Of a DNA stretch of 64,000 bases, positions 14,501 to 27,300 are shown one piece after another; the first letter of the stretch is position 1, and each line of letters opens with the position of its first letter. Both the position numbers and the translations under genes were made by a program. The stretch is from Luidia sarsii (Eukaryota > Echinodermata > Asteroidea > Paxillosida > Luidiidae). The stretch lies in NCBI GenBank assembly GCA_949987565.1, contig OX465102.1, positions 14,313,020 through 14,377,019 of the forward strand, read 5' to 3'. A model generated the notes under the pieces. It did no database searches. It was not told the DNA's origin and worked only from the letters and a program-made list of their open reading frames with translations.

Positions 14501-14950
14501 ATAACCCATTGTAAAAGTGTTTACAGGCTGTATGGTTTCTGTGTGTTGCAATTGATCGCAAGTTTTTTTTAAAGAGCCGGTTGTGTCATGTCATTCTGGT
14601 TGGCAGCTGAGCACTATTTGGAAGAGTGTTGTTTGAAATATAGTTTTGGTCTGTTTTGGAGAAAGGTCCTGTCCTGGTAGTGGTAGGATGGAAACTTCAG
14701 GCACTGGAATTTTTGATTTGAAAAAGAAAGTAAGAATCCCCAGCAGTGCGATTGCTTCCTGTATTCATTGCATACAGCCCAGTGATTCTAGACTTCTCAA
14801 GCCCACAAAGGCACTGAAAAGGCAAGCGAGACTTGAGTCAGCATTGCTCAGCTTTGTCAGAACAATGACTGAATACTGTAACCAGGTAATTCGTTGTTGA
14901 CTGTTGAGGGTTATGCCAAGGGTGTTGATTGGTGTATCCCTGGTTTCCAA

Positions 14951-15085
14951 TGGGGAGGGGAGGGGAGAGAGAGAGACGGAGAGAAAGAGGGAGAGGGAGG
15001 GAGAGAGAAGCAAGGACAGGGGGATGGAGAGACAGGGAGACGGAGACCGAAACAGGGAGGGAGATAGAGGGAGAGAGAGAGAGAC
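14951..15085. repeat. GA-rich purine tract
   Basis: About 135 bases of nearly pure purine on the + strand in irregular gaga/gggaga units. It is a low-complexity microsatellite that yields spurious long open frames on both strands. Confidence 0.85.
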
Positions 15086-18000
15086 TTGGTGAAGTTTTTA
15101 TTGGCTCCTGGCCCACTTGTTCCTGGCTGGTGCTCCTGGCCTATCAAGGGGACTGAACAAGTAGCGGTATTGATTTTACCTAACCTAATCTTTGAGGGTA
15201 TGCAAGTAATCCGGTAAGAGGCTCAATGGATCCACCAGGCTACCCTTGGGTGTCTCTTTATTACGAAACCTGCAGGCAATTAAGGTGTGTGCCCAACAAC
15301 CTCCACCCTCCCATGAAACAGGAGCTTAAATTGACCTCCATTTTACAATTGCAATTGGGGGAGAAATTGTCCTTTTGCAACAAAGGGGGTCTCAGACTCG
15401 TCGTCTGGGGGAAAGTCTAAAAAGCTAGAACTTGGCTTAATAAGGACAAAGAGGGACCATTTTTGTTGTCTTTGAAAGCCATGTTGGGGCTTGCCAGCAA
15501 CTTGGAAGGCCCTTCATGGGAAAAAGCAGAGCCGAATTTGGGATGGATTTGTTTTCGGCCCACTGCCCATTGACTGTTATTGATCTGGATGTCCAGGTGA
15601 TGGCCTGTTTGATACCATGGGAGGGGGGGTCATTGGGTTGGGGGGGGGGGGATGATATTCACAGTATTGTCATAACAAATCAATGTCCCTGTTGATTTTC
15701 TGTTGGGGGAGTAACATGGCAGAAATGTTATTGCTCACCGACTAAAAAAATAAGTATCAGAAATTATGAGGGCAAGAAGTTTCCATCCCAGCAGGACCTT
15801 TCTCTATTAAGAAATTTGAATTCTCAAGACATTGGTGGAATGACAATGAGCGAGGCTGAACGGATGGATCGGAGAACTGAATTATAGGAGACTAGTGGTG
15901 ATGAATGTTTTGGCAGGTGGGAGGGATGGAGGGATGGGAGGATGGGAGAAGGGGGATAAGGGATATTGATTAGCTTGAGCTCTAGCAGCTTATTAGCAGT
16001 ATCCCTGCATTGAGGACTGGTTGTAAAACCAGCAACTGGACACAGTCTGTGACAATAGGGCAACAGTATCCACCACTTTGATACTAAAGTTGTTTTTGAA
16101 GACGATGACAAAACCCACCCACCCTCCCCCCCCCCCGAAAAAAAAATCAATATTAAAAACCTTTCCACCAGGACCTCTTATAGGGCTGGTTTGGCATCAA
16201 TAAAAAGAACTTCAGGTGAATGACTCTAGAAGGACCTTCCTTTAAGGGGGGGGGCGGCTTTTTTTTGGGGGGGGCACCCCTATGGAAATAGCCAGGAGAA
16301 GCCCTCAGGCTCCATTTTGTCATTACTCATTAGACAAGTTAAATGTAGTAATCCGTATTAATCTCCCCCAATCAGAGTTGCGAAAGAGTCCGGGGAAGGC
16401 TACCCCCTACTCTCCACTCTGAAAGGGCGTTTCACTGCAGAGGGGCCAGTGCCCATCTGATTGAACATTGGACAATCGGCAACATGCACATGGAATGTGC
16501 AGCCAGTTTTTTTTTTTGTGTGTGTGGCTGTCTTGGTTAAAAAAAAAAAAGACCCACCAAAATTCACTCATTCAAGCTATCATGGCCCGTGTCCTGCTGT
16601 GTTCTCGAGTCCTATTGTGGTGAACATAGGGCTCCATATCGCCCCGGAATAAAGAAAAAAACATCTTAAGAATTCCTCGCCGAATTTCATCTAGCTGCCA
16701 ATGCATGACAAATCTGCTTGACATGAGAAAAAATAGTCGGTTAAGATAGGAACCCAAGCAAATCATTGCTTATTGCGGTGGAGTATGGACAAAGATGGGG
16801 ACTAACCCCAAGGACGATTTTGCTCCGGTATGCTCGGTATTAGTCGTACAGTTGAATAGGGTAAACTCTCATTTGAATGACATTCGCAAAGATCGGACTT
16901 GTTTTTGCTTGGTATCGGTGGCCAGTGGGGGTTATGACCATTACTCTAACCCGATTTCACTCCCCAATCTTTTCAACCATGGTTTAACATTTTGAATAGG
17001 GCCCTCATTGAATTTACTTTATTTAATTTAATTTATTAATCTCAAAGATTGGACTAGTTTTTGCTCAGCATAAAATGGTATTTTCGCTTGCAACTTGTTC
17101 ACTCAAAGTTAGATCCTGTTCTCAATCTGCCACCCCTCCTCCCCCCCCCCCCAAAAAAATCCAGGTGCCCAGAAAGTTTGTTCAGAGAAGAGCATCATAA
17201 AGTGCGATTAATTCAGCACCTGGAACATTAACACTTCGGTGTTTAGAGCACTAGACAAACCTTTCAGCCTAGTATTGGTCCTCTACCTATGCTCAGCAAC
17301 AAACTCCACCCTTTCCTTGTATCTCAATCCGTCGACCCATTGCAGTCTCATGGAGGCTTGTCAGACAGACTACAGGGGACCAGAGAAAGCCGATGCTGTC
17401 TCGCACAGGCGGACAATTTGCCTGGCTTCTCTCGCCCTCTCGAAATGTGCCAGCATGCCAAGCAAACCTGGGACTAATTGCAGCATCCCACTTCCCCGGA
17501 TTTTGTCAAAATTCGCAGAAAAGTCCCCCCCCCCCCCTCACCTCAATTCGAGCCCGATCGTTTTCAATACTGGTTTGGCAAGACATAATCTTAAAAAGAA
17601 AGGAATATAAGTTTTGGAGGCAGGGTGAGGTTGGGTGGAGAAGGGAGGTTGGAAATGGAATTAGGCTTGTCCACTGAGGAAGGGGTGACTCAGACTTCCC
17701 CAGTTTTCCTTTGGGTAAGGAGAATTTACTCCTAAGCGGATGAGATTTAATGATAGTCCCTTGGACCTCTCAACCAAGAGACTTTTTTTTGTCTGGCCAA
17801 ACCCCTCCAGTCCTGACATTGATTTGTAGCGTCAAAGAGTTGTAGGGGGCTCAATTCTGAACTGGCAGCTAAAAAAAAACCCAGTCTACACTGTACATCC
17901 CAAGGACAAAACCAGGATGTCCAGCTCCGAAAAATTATAAACAATTTTCAGCTACTGGCTGTACATACATGTACTCTGTTTGGTGGCTACTTTGTTCATG

Positions 18001-21000
18001 CAATTGAACCAGATGAATTAGTACCGTGACTCATCCAGTATTTGCCAAGGTTGCTTATTACAACCCTTTTCTCACTTGACAAGGTGAGAGGGACTTTAAT
18101 AAATGAAGCTGATTTTAGGAAAGCTACCATTGCGTTGAATGGGCATTGGTTGGTACCCACTACTCACCCTTCAGTAGGCAATAAGGAAGTACTTGATTGG
18201 TATTTATACAATTAACTCCTTTCCTTATCTTACGTCAACAAATCCCAAGTCTTTTCCTGTTCTTAAACAAACAAGAAATGGGAGCCCTTCCAGGAATGTC
18301 TTCAACTGGTGGCTGAAGAAACCATTAGTATAGTTTGTTTACAAAAGGGCAGATTGGTTTCTTCTGAAGCTGGGGTTGCCCAAGCTGCCTGGTGCTTTGC
18401 ACAGCCTGTTTGCAGGGTGGTACCAACTTTGGGGAACCAGACAAAGATGGCAGCCTCTGTGCTTAATGTACACAGTTTCCACTCCAGTGCGAACCAAGCA
18501 GATCGGATCATCAGACACCCAACAGTGCCACTCAAAAGAATTGCGCTTGTAAAACAGCGAGCGTGCAATTTGTCTCGGTGAGACTCACAGCCTCTGCAAC
18601 CCTGCTGACTCAGAATAGACCTTCAGGGGGTGGGGGAGGGGGTGGATCTGAGGACACAGAATCAAAACTTGGCTGTCACAACATGTAATTTTGTACAACT
18701 CTCAAAGAAAACACTGCGGCCGTTTTTTTTCCTTCTTTCCAACCCCCCTCCGCCACCCATCATCTACTTCAGCTGAGTAACCCTGCTGTCCTTGTGCGAC
18801 CCTTACATTAACTGGTCCACCTTGTATTACGTCTTAGGACACTGGGGAACATAACTGTGGCCATCACTGTCCTGCAGAGACACAATTTTTTTTACAAATA
18901 AACGCTCATGGTGGGCTTGGGAGCTAGGAAAAGAAAAAAAAAATGTACCAAGGATACAAGGAGGTATCGGGGCTGGGTAAAACAAGCCTCTGACAGCATG
19001 TAAAGGGAGGCAAGCAAATTGCAACCTGCTGTCTTGTTAAACTCAGTCCGAATCTTTAAAGAGCACTCCCCCACCCCAGTGGTTTTTTTTTTTTTGCCTT
19101 TGCAAGAAACATCTGCTCTTGCTTTACGAAATGTGTCCTTCCTCGGCCAGGAAGTCAATTACAGTGTGAAGCACGAATTGTATCTATTCTGGGATTGTAC
19201 ATATGACTGTGTATTTGTGTTAAAGTCTGTATGGTTGAAGTCTGGAATATTTCAGCTTCAGAAATTGTGACAAATAATTTTTTTTGGGTAGATTAATTGA
19301 GAGTATCCTGCAGAGATTTTCTTTTTTAAAGCAGCTTGTTGACTTGGAAAACGTTCAATTTCTTAGCTGGTTATTTTGCTAAGACCTGCCAAGCATGAGA
19401 ATTGGGGATTGGACTCATGTTTGTCCAAGTGGTAGTCCTTCCTTCATGTACCCTTGTCCCATTTCATGTTTATCATCTTCGGGCCAACTAAGTATATAGG
19501 CAGTCTCCCTAGTATTATTGCTTGATCCTTGGGGCACTGAAAAACCACTTGGCGGCAGCCTAGGGTTACTTTCTCCCAATCAGCTGCTGCCAAAAATGTG
19601 TTTGAAAAGTAAACATTCGATTGGCAGCTCTTGCCTGCAGCTTGGGCGGGTAGTAAGGGGGAGGGGGTCTTTCCTCTTCAAACAAAGAAGTAGTAACCTC
19701 AGTCCTATTGTGCCAGTATATCTGAACGTGATCTCTTTTTTTGTGGGGGGGGGGTGTTGTTTCAGGATAGAATCTTGGAGACTGCTTTCTGTATAGTCGG
19801 ACACATTCCTGCCTGTAGTATCATGTATTAATCTAGTGGGAGTCTGGCACAACAGAGCACTAGTTGGTCCATTGAGGCTTGCAGAGTCTGGGTACCAGGA
19901 TGCACTTGCATTCCTGACAGGAAGCGCTCATAAACCAGCCTGTCTAGCATGTCTCAAGAAAAGCACAAAAAAGGGACTGATTTGATTCATGGCCACTGGG
20001 ATTAAAATGGTAATATTTACAAGGACGAGTTGAAGAAATTCGTTTTGTGCGTGTTCAAATAGCCCACAAGTCATTGCTGACTCATGGTGAACCTTGATAA
20101 AAGTATTGATAAAAGATCCTGTGTCTTGAGCAAGTGTTCAGGCAGCTGTACGCTTATGAGTGCTCACAGAATGTGTGGTACGCAGCTGCCGCAGTACCAA
20201 GTACTTGCGATACCCTTCTTCTCCGAGATATCCGAGAACCATGTCTCCAGGAATGGGAGCCTTTGGGAATCGAAGGTCATCATTACTAGATCATAAGATG
20301 GAAAGATGGCCCTGCTAGTGCTATGCCCCCTCCATAAAAAGTATTTCCATTTTTTTGTGAGTATTTTGGGGTTTAGAAAGTCAAAAAAAAAATTCCCAGT
20401 GTTCATGAATTATCTGTGGAGTTTGCTCATTTGCTAGAGTGAAGAAAGACAGCCACAATTTGTGTGGCCAAGGTTAAAGGTTTTACCTCGGGAATGAGGT
20501 GACCTTTTGTCTTATAAATCTTAGTTGAAGAATTACTTTGACCCACAGTGGAACTGTTTGCTCTTTGAAATGACAGGGCTCCCCCACCGCTTGAAACAAC
20601 TGTGGGGTGCACAGAAAGTTCATTGCGTAGTCTGAATCATTTTTCGAAGGGGTTAGGTTTGAAAAAAGTTCAGGCACCCTCTGACCTTCATTGCGAGACA
20701 GTGCCAAGTCCCTCCAGTCACAAACTTATCAAGGACATTTTAGGATGTCCCTTTCATTCCAAGTTTGCAGGGATTAAGGTTGCTGTGAGCCTTGTCAGAT
20801 TTACTCGGTGTCTAAAGCTGCATCATTTAACCTGAGCTTTCGTTTGATTCATCTTAAGGACATGAAACACTCTCATCGGCTGACAGGTTGTGTCACCCAT
20901 ACTTTGTGAGAGATTCTTAGCACAAGGTGATTAGTGAATTGGTTTGAGGTTGATATGGAAAGATCACAGGTCTGTTGTCTGAACAGCAGTGACCTATCTA

Positions 21001-22232
21001 CTTCCCTGTTTACAACAGTCGGTGTGTCAAGAAAGTTACCTGTACACTAGTCACTAGGCCCTATTTGACTTTCAGTTCTTGCAGTTGCAGTGAACAGGAG
21101 CATTTTAGGTTAGTCATCCTTCTCCCAGTTCTTTTTTGCCAGTCTAAAAAGCAGACCACAAATCTCATCTGAATACATTGTCATTTGAGTCGGGTCGGGT
21201 CGACAGTCTCCGATCAGATTAAACCCAAGCTTGCGGCATGCATATGCTAAACTACCAGTAGCTTCTTCTGTAGGAGAGGAAATAAATCCCCACTCTCCTA
21301 ACCTTCAGAAGGTCTTCTAATCTCATTTCTTCACCGCGGTCTCCCACATGCTTTTGTTGCCCGACTAGTTTATACAGAATAACTGCATTTGCACTAGTTG
21401 AGGCAAGTTTTGAACACAGCGAGATGGGGAGAGAGAAAAAAAAAAACCTTTGGGATTGGCAAGTATTTAGTCTGGACCTGTCATCGCCAGACCCGTGGGA
21501 CCAAATGCAAATGAACTGTTTGTGGAAGGCAAAGAAGGCGTGGCACTAGATATGAATGGACATGTCTGTCTATTTGCACAAGGTATTGGGGGAATGTTTC
21601 CCTAAGGCATTAGGGTAATCTTCATTTTGTGCCTGTATATATATCTGTGGCACGGCTGTGTTGGTTTAAGCTCTCTCTGCCTGTGTTCTTCAGAGATCGC
21701 TGAGTAGAGAACGCACGCAAGTGTTTTCATGTGTGTGTTGCATCCATTGGTGCTGGTGATTCATAGGTGCTGAAATGGCCTTATGCAATCGATATAACAA
21801 ATGGGACTGAAATACTTGAAAGTACCATTCAATTCCTTTTTCAATTTTAATGACATTTTAACAAGGGTGTCACTTAAGGGAATTTTTTCCCTCAAATGCC
21901 TCCCCCTTTTCCTCGTCCCTTGTCAGTTTATGAAAATCCTACCGAGTTGTTTCCATTTTCGCTTAAGCCTCAAATTAAGGCACTTGAACTTTCCTAATTC
22001 AATCAGTTGGTGTTACAAGTAGAAGACTTGGGTGACAAGGGAATTGTCTGACGAATTGTCTGATTTATTTTAGTGTTACAGACGGTCCTCTCCAGCATCT
22101 TTGTTTTTCAGAGTAATGGGTTTTTCCCCTTAATTGAAGCTGTTGAGTTTGGTTGATTACTTTAAATCCATCATAACTTTACAATGTATAGTAAGATGAC
22201 GAGTGATACTCAGAAACCATATGGCCTTCGAA

Positions 22233-22290
22233 TTCTCGCTGAATTATCGATCATACGTTGAGTTACGATGCATCACAACACTTTGTGAAA
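22233..22290 (-). repeat. MITE-like terminus, family C (reverse copy)
   Basis: The reverse complement of this stretch matches the terminus at 14452-14500 (tttcacaaag, then gatg-atcgtaactcaac) with a few substitutions. This supports a dispersed repeat family in the long 5' non-coding region. Confidence 0.5.
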
Positions 22291-24190
22291 TTTGCACCAA
22301 GTCAGTTGTGGGAGGGGGGGGGGAGGGGGAAGGGGGGAGAATAGTTACTTGGAGAACGGTGCCAAGAACTGTTTGTTGACAAACCGATGCCCCAACAATA
22401 GGCCCATGCCTAGATTCACTTGTGTGTTGGTTTGGTTCGGTTGGTAGGTGGGGTATCGTGGATACCCACTGAGCAAAGCTTTGGCTGTTTGTGCTGTCTA
22501 TTCAACTGACTTTGGCCAGTGCCAGACTATGCATGAAAGCAAAACAAAATTCTCACACGCACTTGCTAGCCGATCGGCGAACTTATTCAATCACTGGCTG
22601 AAGTGGGGGCTGGGGAGAGAGTGAGAAAAAGACGAAGAAGAAGAAGAAAGGAACCCTGTCAAAAGTGTCAATCTTAAAAAAGTCAGGCTTGGCATTCCAT
22701 GGTTCCTTGAAGCCTTAAAACCGCATAATTCCCAACAAATTATGAATCCCTTGTCCCAATATGTACTCGTCCCTGTCTCTCCTCGACAGCCTTCTCTCTC
22801 TCTGCAGCTGAAAAAAAAAAGAGTCTGGTCTATCCCGTGTCCACACTATGCACACAGTTTGCCCTAAAGGCTATCAGTACACACCTTTGTATGGCCCTTG
22901 TGCCTGGTCTTCGAGCCCATCCCGAACACTGAGGTGCTTTCCAGTGGGCTTAATTCAAGCATCTTCTTTCTTTTTTGAAAACCAGGGGTGCAGGAGGGAT
23001 TGTGGTTTAGGATGGGGCTGGGGAGGGGGGGGAGGGAAGTGGGGTAGGTAGGCGAGGAAAACAGGTGACCGCCGAGTTGCCACAACATCAAAACTCTGAA
23101 TAAAATAAACAAGGCAAGTTGCTTGGTTGTGGTTATTTTATTGTTCACTCCCCCCTCCTGTTGGGGCAGTTTGAGGGGCAGTTTGAGAGCGGGTTTGAGA
23201 GCCGAGAAAAGTGTAAACAAGAGCAAATGGTCTTTTTACAGTATGGCCAGAAGGAGATGGTCTTTAAACAAGTCTGAAACTAGCAGTCCTGAAGCCCCCT
23301 TGCCTTCTAAACAGCAGGAAACAATGGAGGGGAGAGCTGGCTCCGAGACAAACAAGCTATTTCCATCCTCTGTATCTCCCTCCTTTCATCCCCCTCAAGC
23401 CAACCAGTAATTGCTGTTGGGATAGCAGTAAATGGGCTAAACATCCCTTTTGCAATTGGCATCAGTTGCTTCTGTTAAATTGCCCCTCCTGAAAATACCC
23501 AATGTGATTATATAAACACTGAAAACTGCCCAGGCCCGGATGTCTCTGCGTAAGAGGGCGTGGCAGGAAGTGTTTTTTTTTTTTTTTTCTGGAAGAGGCT
23601 TTTTCCACCCACTTTCTCTCTTTCATTTTGTGAAGACAAAAATTTCTGGGCATGTCTGCTTGGTTTGTTGGAGGGAAACAAGGCTCTAAAGATGGGGGAA
23701 AATTGGGGGGGGGCAATTACTGGTAGGCTATCTGCCATCTCTGAAGCTGGAAAAGAGAAAGACATTTAGAGGTTCTTAATAAGTGGAGGTAGATCCAAGG
23801 CTCCTGGCTCCTTGTGGTTTACAAGTGTGGGGTTGTTTTTCTTTCAGACTAGAAAATTGTCTCGAAGTGGTGATTACTTTTGTGCCATTTTTAGGGAGCC
23901 CTATTAAGCTGGGTTTCATTAGGAATTCCACTCGTACTCTGTGAGGTCTTTAAGAAGAAAAAATGACAATGAGTTGATTTCTGGAGAAAATACGGAGAGA
24001 GTGGGTGAGAGACAGTGGAAAATAGAATTGTGATAATGAGTTCTGTGATTGACAGAATTGAGACACTTATGAAGTAATAAGTCAAGAATTACATTTCAAA
24101 GGTGAAAAAGGATGTTGAAATTTATATTGAATCCCAAATTGTTGAGGCCATCCATCAATCATATTCCCCGTACTGTCTTCCTCTGTTCAG

Positions 24191-24337
24191 GTGGCAATGA
24201 GCTGGCCAATCAGCCGTTCCGTCTCAACTGGTCTTGGATCTCATTGGAGCGCGAGTACTACGAGGTGAACGAGACCGACAAGTCCCTCGAGCTGAAGCTC
24301 ATCCGACGTGGATACCTGGGCGAGACCTCTTTCGTCG
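24191..24337 (+). CDS. FREM2: Exon 1 of visible gene: start of Calx-beta 1
   Basis: The acceptor (ttcctctgttcag) ends at 24190 and the donor (g|gtaagt) starts at 24338. The exon enters and leaves in phase 1 and encodes residues 1-48. It carries the first half of a Calx-beta domain: an aromatic/Val-Asn-Glu strand (YYEVNE), a hydrophobic strand, then RRGYLGETS leading into the turn. A candidate N-glycosylation site (Asn-Glu-Thr) lies in the Val-Asn-Glu-Thr stretch. The linker before it should follow the last CSPG repeat, encoded upstream of the window. Confidence 0.93.
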
Positions 24338-27300
24338 GTAAGTTCTGATAGATAGACAAGTAATTCAACTGTGTGGTCCACCACTGGTTGACTACTTAGG
24401 TCTGCTATTTGGTAGCCATTCTCAAGACCATGGTTTCTTCCTTGGTCCCAGTAGCCTCATCTTGAACCCAACCCAGTGTGGACCACCACTGGTTGACTAC
24501 TTAGGTCTGCTATTTGGTAGCCATTCTCAAGACCATGGTTTCTTCCTTGGTCCCAGTAGCCTCATCTTGAACCCAACCCAGTGTGGACCACCACTGGTTG
24601 ACTACTAAGGTCTGCCATTTGGTAGCCATTCTCAAGACCATGGTTTCTTCCTTGGTCCCAGTAGCCTCATCTGGAACCAACCCAGTGTGGTCCACAACTG
24701 GTTGACTACTCAGGTCTGCCATTTGGTAGCCATTCTCAAGACCATGGTTTCTTCCTTGGTCCCAGTAGCCTCATCTGGAACCAACCCAGTGTGGTCCACA
24801 ACTGGTTGACTACTCAGGTCTGCCATTTGGTAGCCATTCTCAAGACCATGGTTTCTTCCTTGGTCCCAGTAGCCTCATCTGGAACCAACCCAGTGTGGTC
24901 CACAACTGGTTGACTACTCAGGTCTGCCATTTGGTAACCAGTCTGAGGACCATGGCTTCCATGTTCTCTACTGTATAAAGCATACGTCATTCAAATTTGT
25001 ATACAACTATTTCGTCCGGTTATGAATACAACTCAAATAGCACTAGTTTTCTAGGGCAGTGGCTGATAGTTAGCATTTGATTGAATCTCTTTTCTTTTTC
25101 GTCCCCTCTCTCCAGGCATCAAGGCAGTCGATGGCACTGCCATCATCAACGAAGACTTCCGCGGCAAGTCTGCCCGCCAGGTCCAGTTCAACCCCGGTCA
25201 GGAGATGGGCTTCTGGCGTGTGCGCATCATCAACGACAAGCAGTACGAGCAGGCCGAGGTCTTTGAGGTCATCCTCCATGACGCCGTCATGGGAGCGCTG
25301 GAGTACCCCGACCGCGCCCTTGTCCGAATCCTGGACCCCGAGGATGGTGAGCTGCCTTCACAAGTCTTCTGTTGTAATCGAGTGTACATGCACACAGACA
25401 CGACTAGAGAAACTCTGAAACCACTCCCAATAACTGTGCTTGCTCATCAAATGCAAATTATCATCAAAGAAACCAATCATGGGTCACCCCCTTACTTGGA
25501 ATGGCCAATCATTGAGGCCTGGGGTATATGGCCTGCTGCCTGATACTTTTTTTTTAGATAGTCCTACAGCTTCTTCCCATTTAAAAGCCCTCTAAATGTT
25601 TAATAAAGCAGAAGAAGTTGCAAATTGCAAACTGCTTTATACTGGACCAGTGGTCAATTTCATCAAACTCACAAGCCAGTGAGCAATGCACAGAAACCAT
25701 AGGCCTACGGTCTGTCACAACTTATGGACGGGTTATCCGTCGTCAGTTGAGTCTGTGTGGACTGTGGAATTCACCCCCCAGAATACATATCTAAAAAAAT
25801 GTAGAGGGCCTAATGTCTCAATTTCAGCTTTACCTCTCTTTGAGAAAGGTCCTGCCAGGATTGAAGTGTCAGACCCTCTTGATATGATGAGATTTGCATT
25901 TTTGGGGGGTGATTTCATTCAGCAAGCACTTTTCAAAATTTTGGCGTTACTTCAAGCTAGGATTTACAGGGATTTTGAGGGCCTAAGAGGAGGTTCGCGC
26001 CTTCTTGGTCTGGGTATGTTTCCTTGGTAAACAGTTTCATGCTTTCCTATGTATGAGGGCAGTCTTACTTAAATGCTAAATTCTGTTAGGGCTTCTGAAT
26101 GAAATTAGTTTGAAGGGCAGCCCTAACACTCACAGCCAAAATGCAACGGCAACAAAAGTTTTAGGAGAAATCCCTCAAAGAATTAAAAGCACTCTGGGCC
26201 AAATTTGACACTTTTACCCTTTTTTTCAAATTAGCTAAGCTGATGAAAAATGTGAGTTGTGACCCTCTTTAAAGGAGCTGAGATTATTGAATTTCTATCC
26301 CCTGTTTACTAGCTTTACCAATTTAAAAACTAATAGGGGCAGAAGGGGACAAAATGTTAATTACAAAAAGTATCCTTCAGGAAAGAGATTTATTCTGGAT
26401 GGTGTGATGATTGGGCTGGTGTAAAAGTGAGCCCTTGTTCAGAGGTTGATTAAGTCTATTATTTTGGGTCAGGGAATATTTGTGGGAAGGGAAAGGTGGT
26501 GTGTTCTATGGGGTCCATTGTGGTTTAGCAGGGATGCTCAGTTGAATAAATGGTTGGGTTTGGACTGTGGAGGTTATTGCAAGACAAGAGTTGAAATGCC
26601 ACGATCTTTGGAAAGGCTTAATGGGCAGCATACCACAGCAGCCAATGCCCCCATTTTAAAGGGTGACTTTTTCTCTCTTTTCTTTTTTTATCTTTTTTTT
26701 TTATTTAAACGGGGATTGATGGGTCTGTTGGGGGTGTGGGATTAAGAAGTGTCCACCAAGGCTGTTAGAATGGTGCCACGGAGCCCATTCATCCACAAAG
26801 AACTCTTCCCTTTTCTCTCTCTCTGGATTAAGCCCCACACTGCCAAAGCAGGAGGGGAGGCTTGTAAAGTGGTTTGGCCAATCTAAACTAGAGGAAAAGA
26901 CTAGAGAGATAGAGAGAGAGAAGAAAAGAAACTTGGGGAGGAAGGGCAAGAACCTCTCTTTATTTTGGATGGAGATAATAGCTTTCAGAGAGAAACATTA
27001 GTTTGAGGGGGGAGAGGAGGCAAATGGAGGCACGCTGTCTGGCTCCTTATCCACAAGTAGCGCAGGTAGACCAACTTCTCCTTTATTGTGGAAGGTAACC
27101 TATTGCAATTTGCATGCTCAATCTCCCAGCCCCTGTCTCCCCCTTCACTTGGCCCAATTGTCCAGAAAAAGGCTGCAAACCTCCAAGCCCCCCAAGGAAT
27201 CAATTATCCTTTACTTTTCCCACCAAAGTAGGTAGTCACTTTGTCTTGCTTAGGTCTTGTAGGTCTTGCTTGCAAAACCCCTTTCCCTACCCACAGGCTC

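Larger units (their letters stand above)
1..24190. other. 24-kb exon-free upstream region, probable large intron
   Basis: No open frame here has the GC-rich codon use, Calx-beta or CSPG-like composition, or splice-flanked structure of the downstream exons. The longest frames (up to 160 codons) are low-complexity or proline/glycine strings created by G/C runs. The region holds simple repeats (about 98-142, 2277-2302, 10474-10545, 14951-15085), many poly-G and poly-C runs, and scattered repeat fragments (1671-1752, 3979-4014, 14452-14500, 15785-15815, 22233-22290). Because the first exon seen starts in phase 1 inside the protein, at least the part next to 24190 must be intron. Whether the far end reaches another exon or the promoter cannot be told. 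Confidence 0.7.

Noticed and set aside
14838..15156. Overlapping Ser/Leu/Pro-rich and Arg/Glu-rich frames
   Set aside because: They are translations of the GA-rich purine tract on both strands.
24510..24722. 70-codon minus-strand frame with an internal protein repeat
   Set aside because: The repeat is the intron 1 minisatellite read in a frame without stops; it is not a gene.
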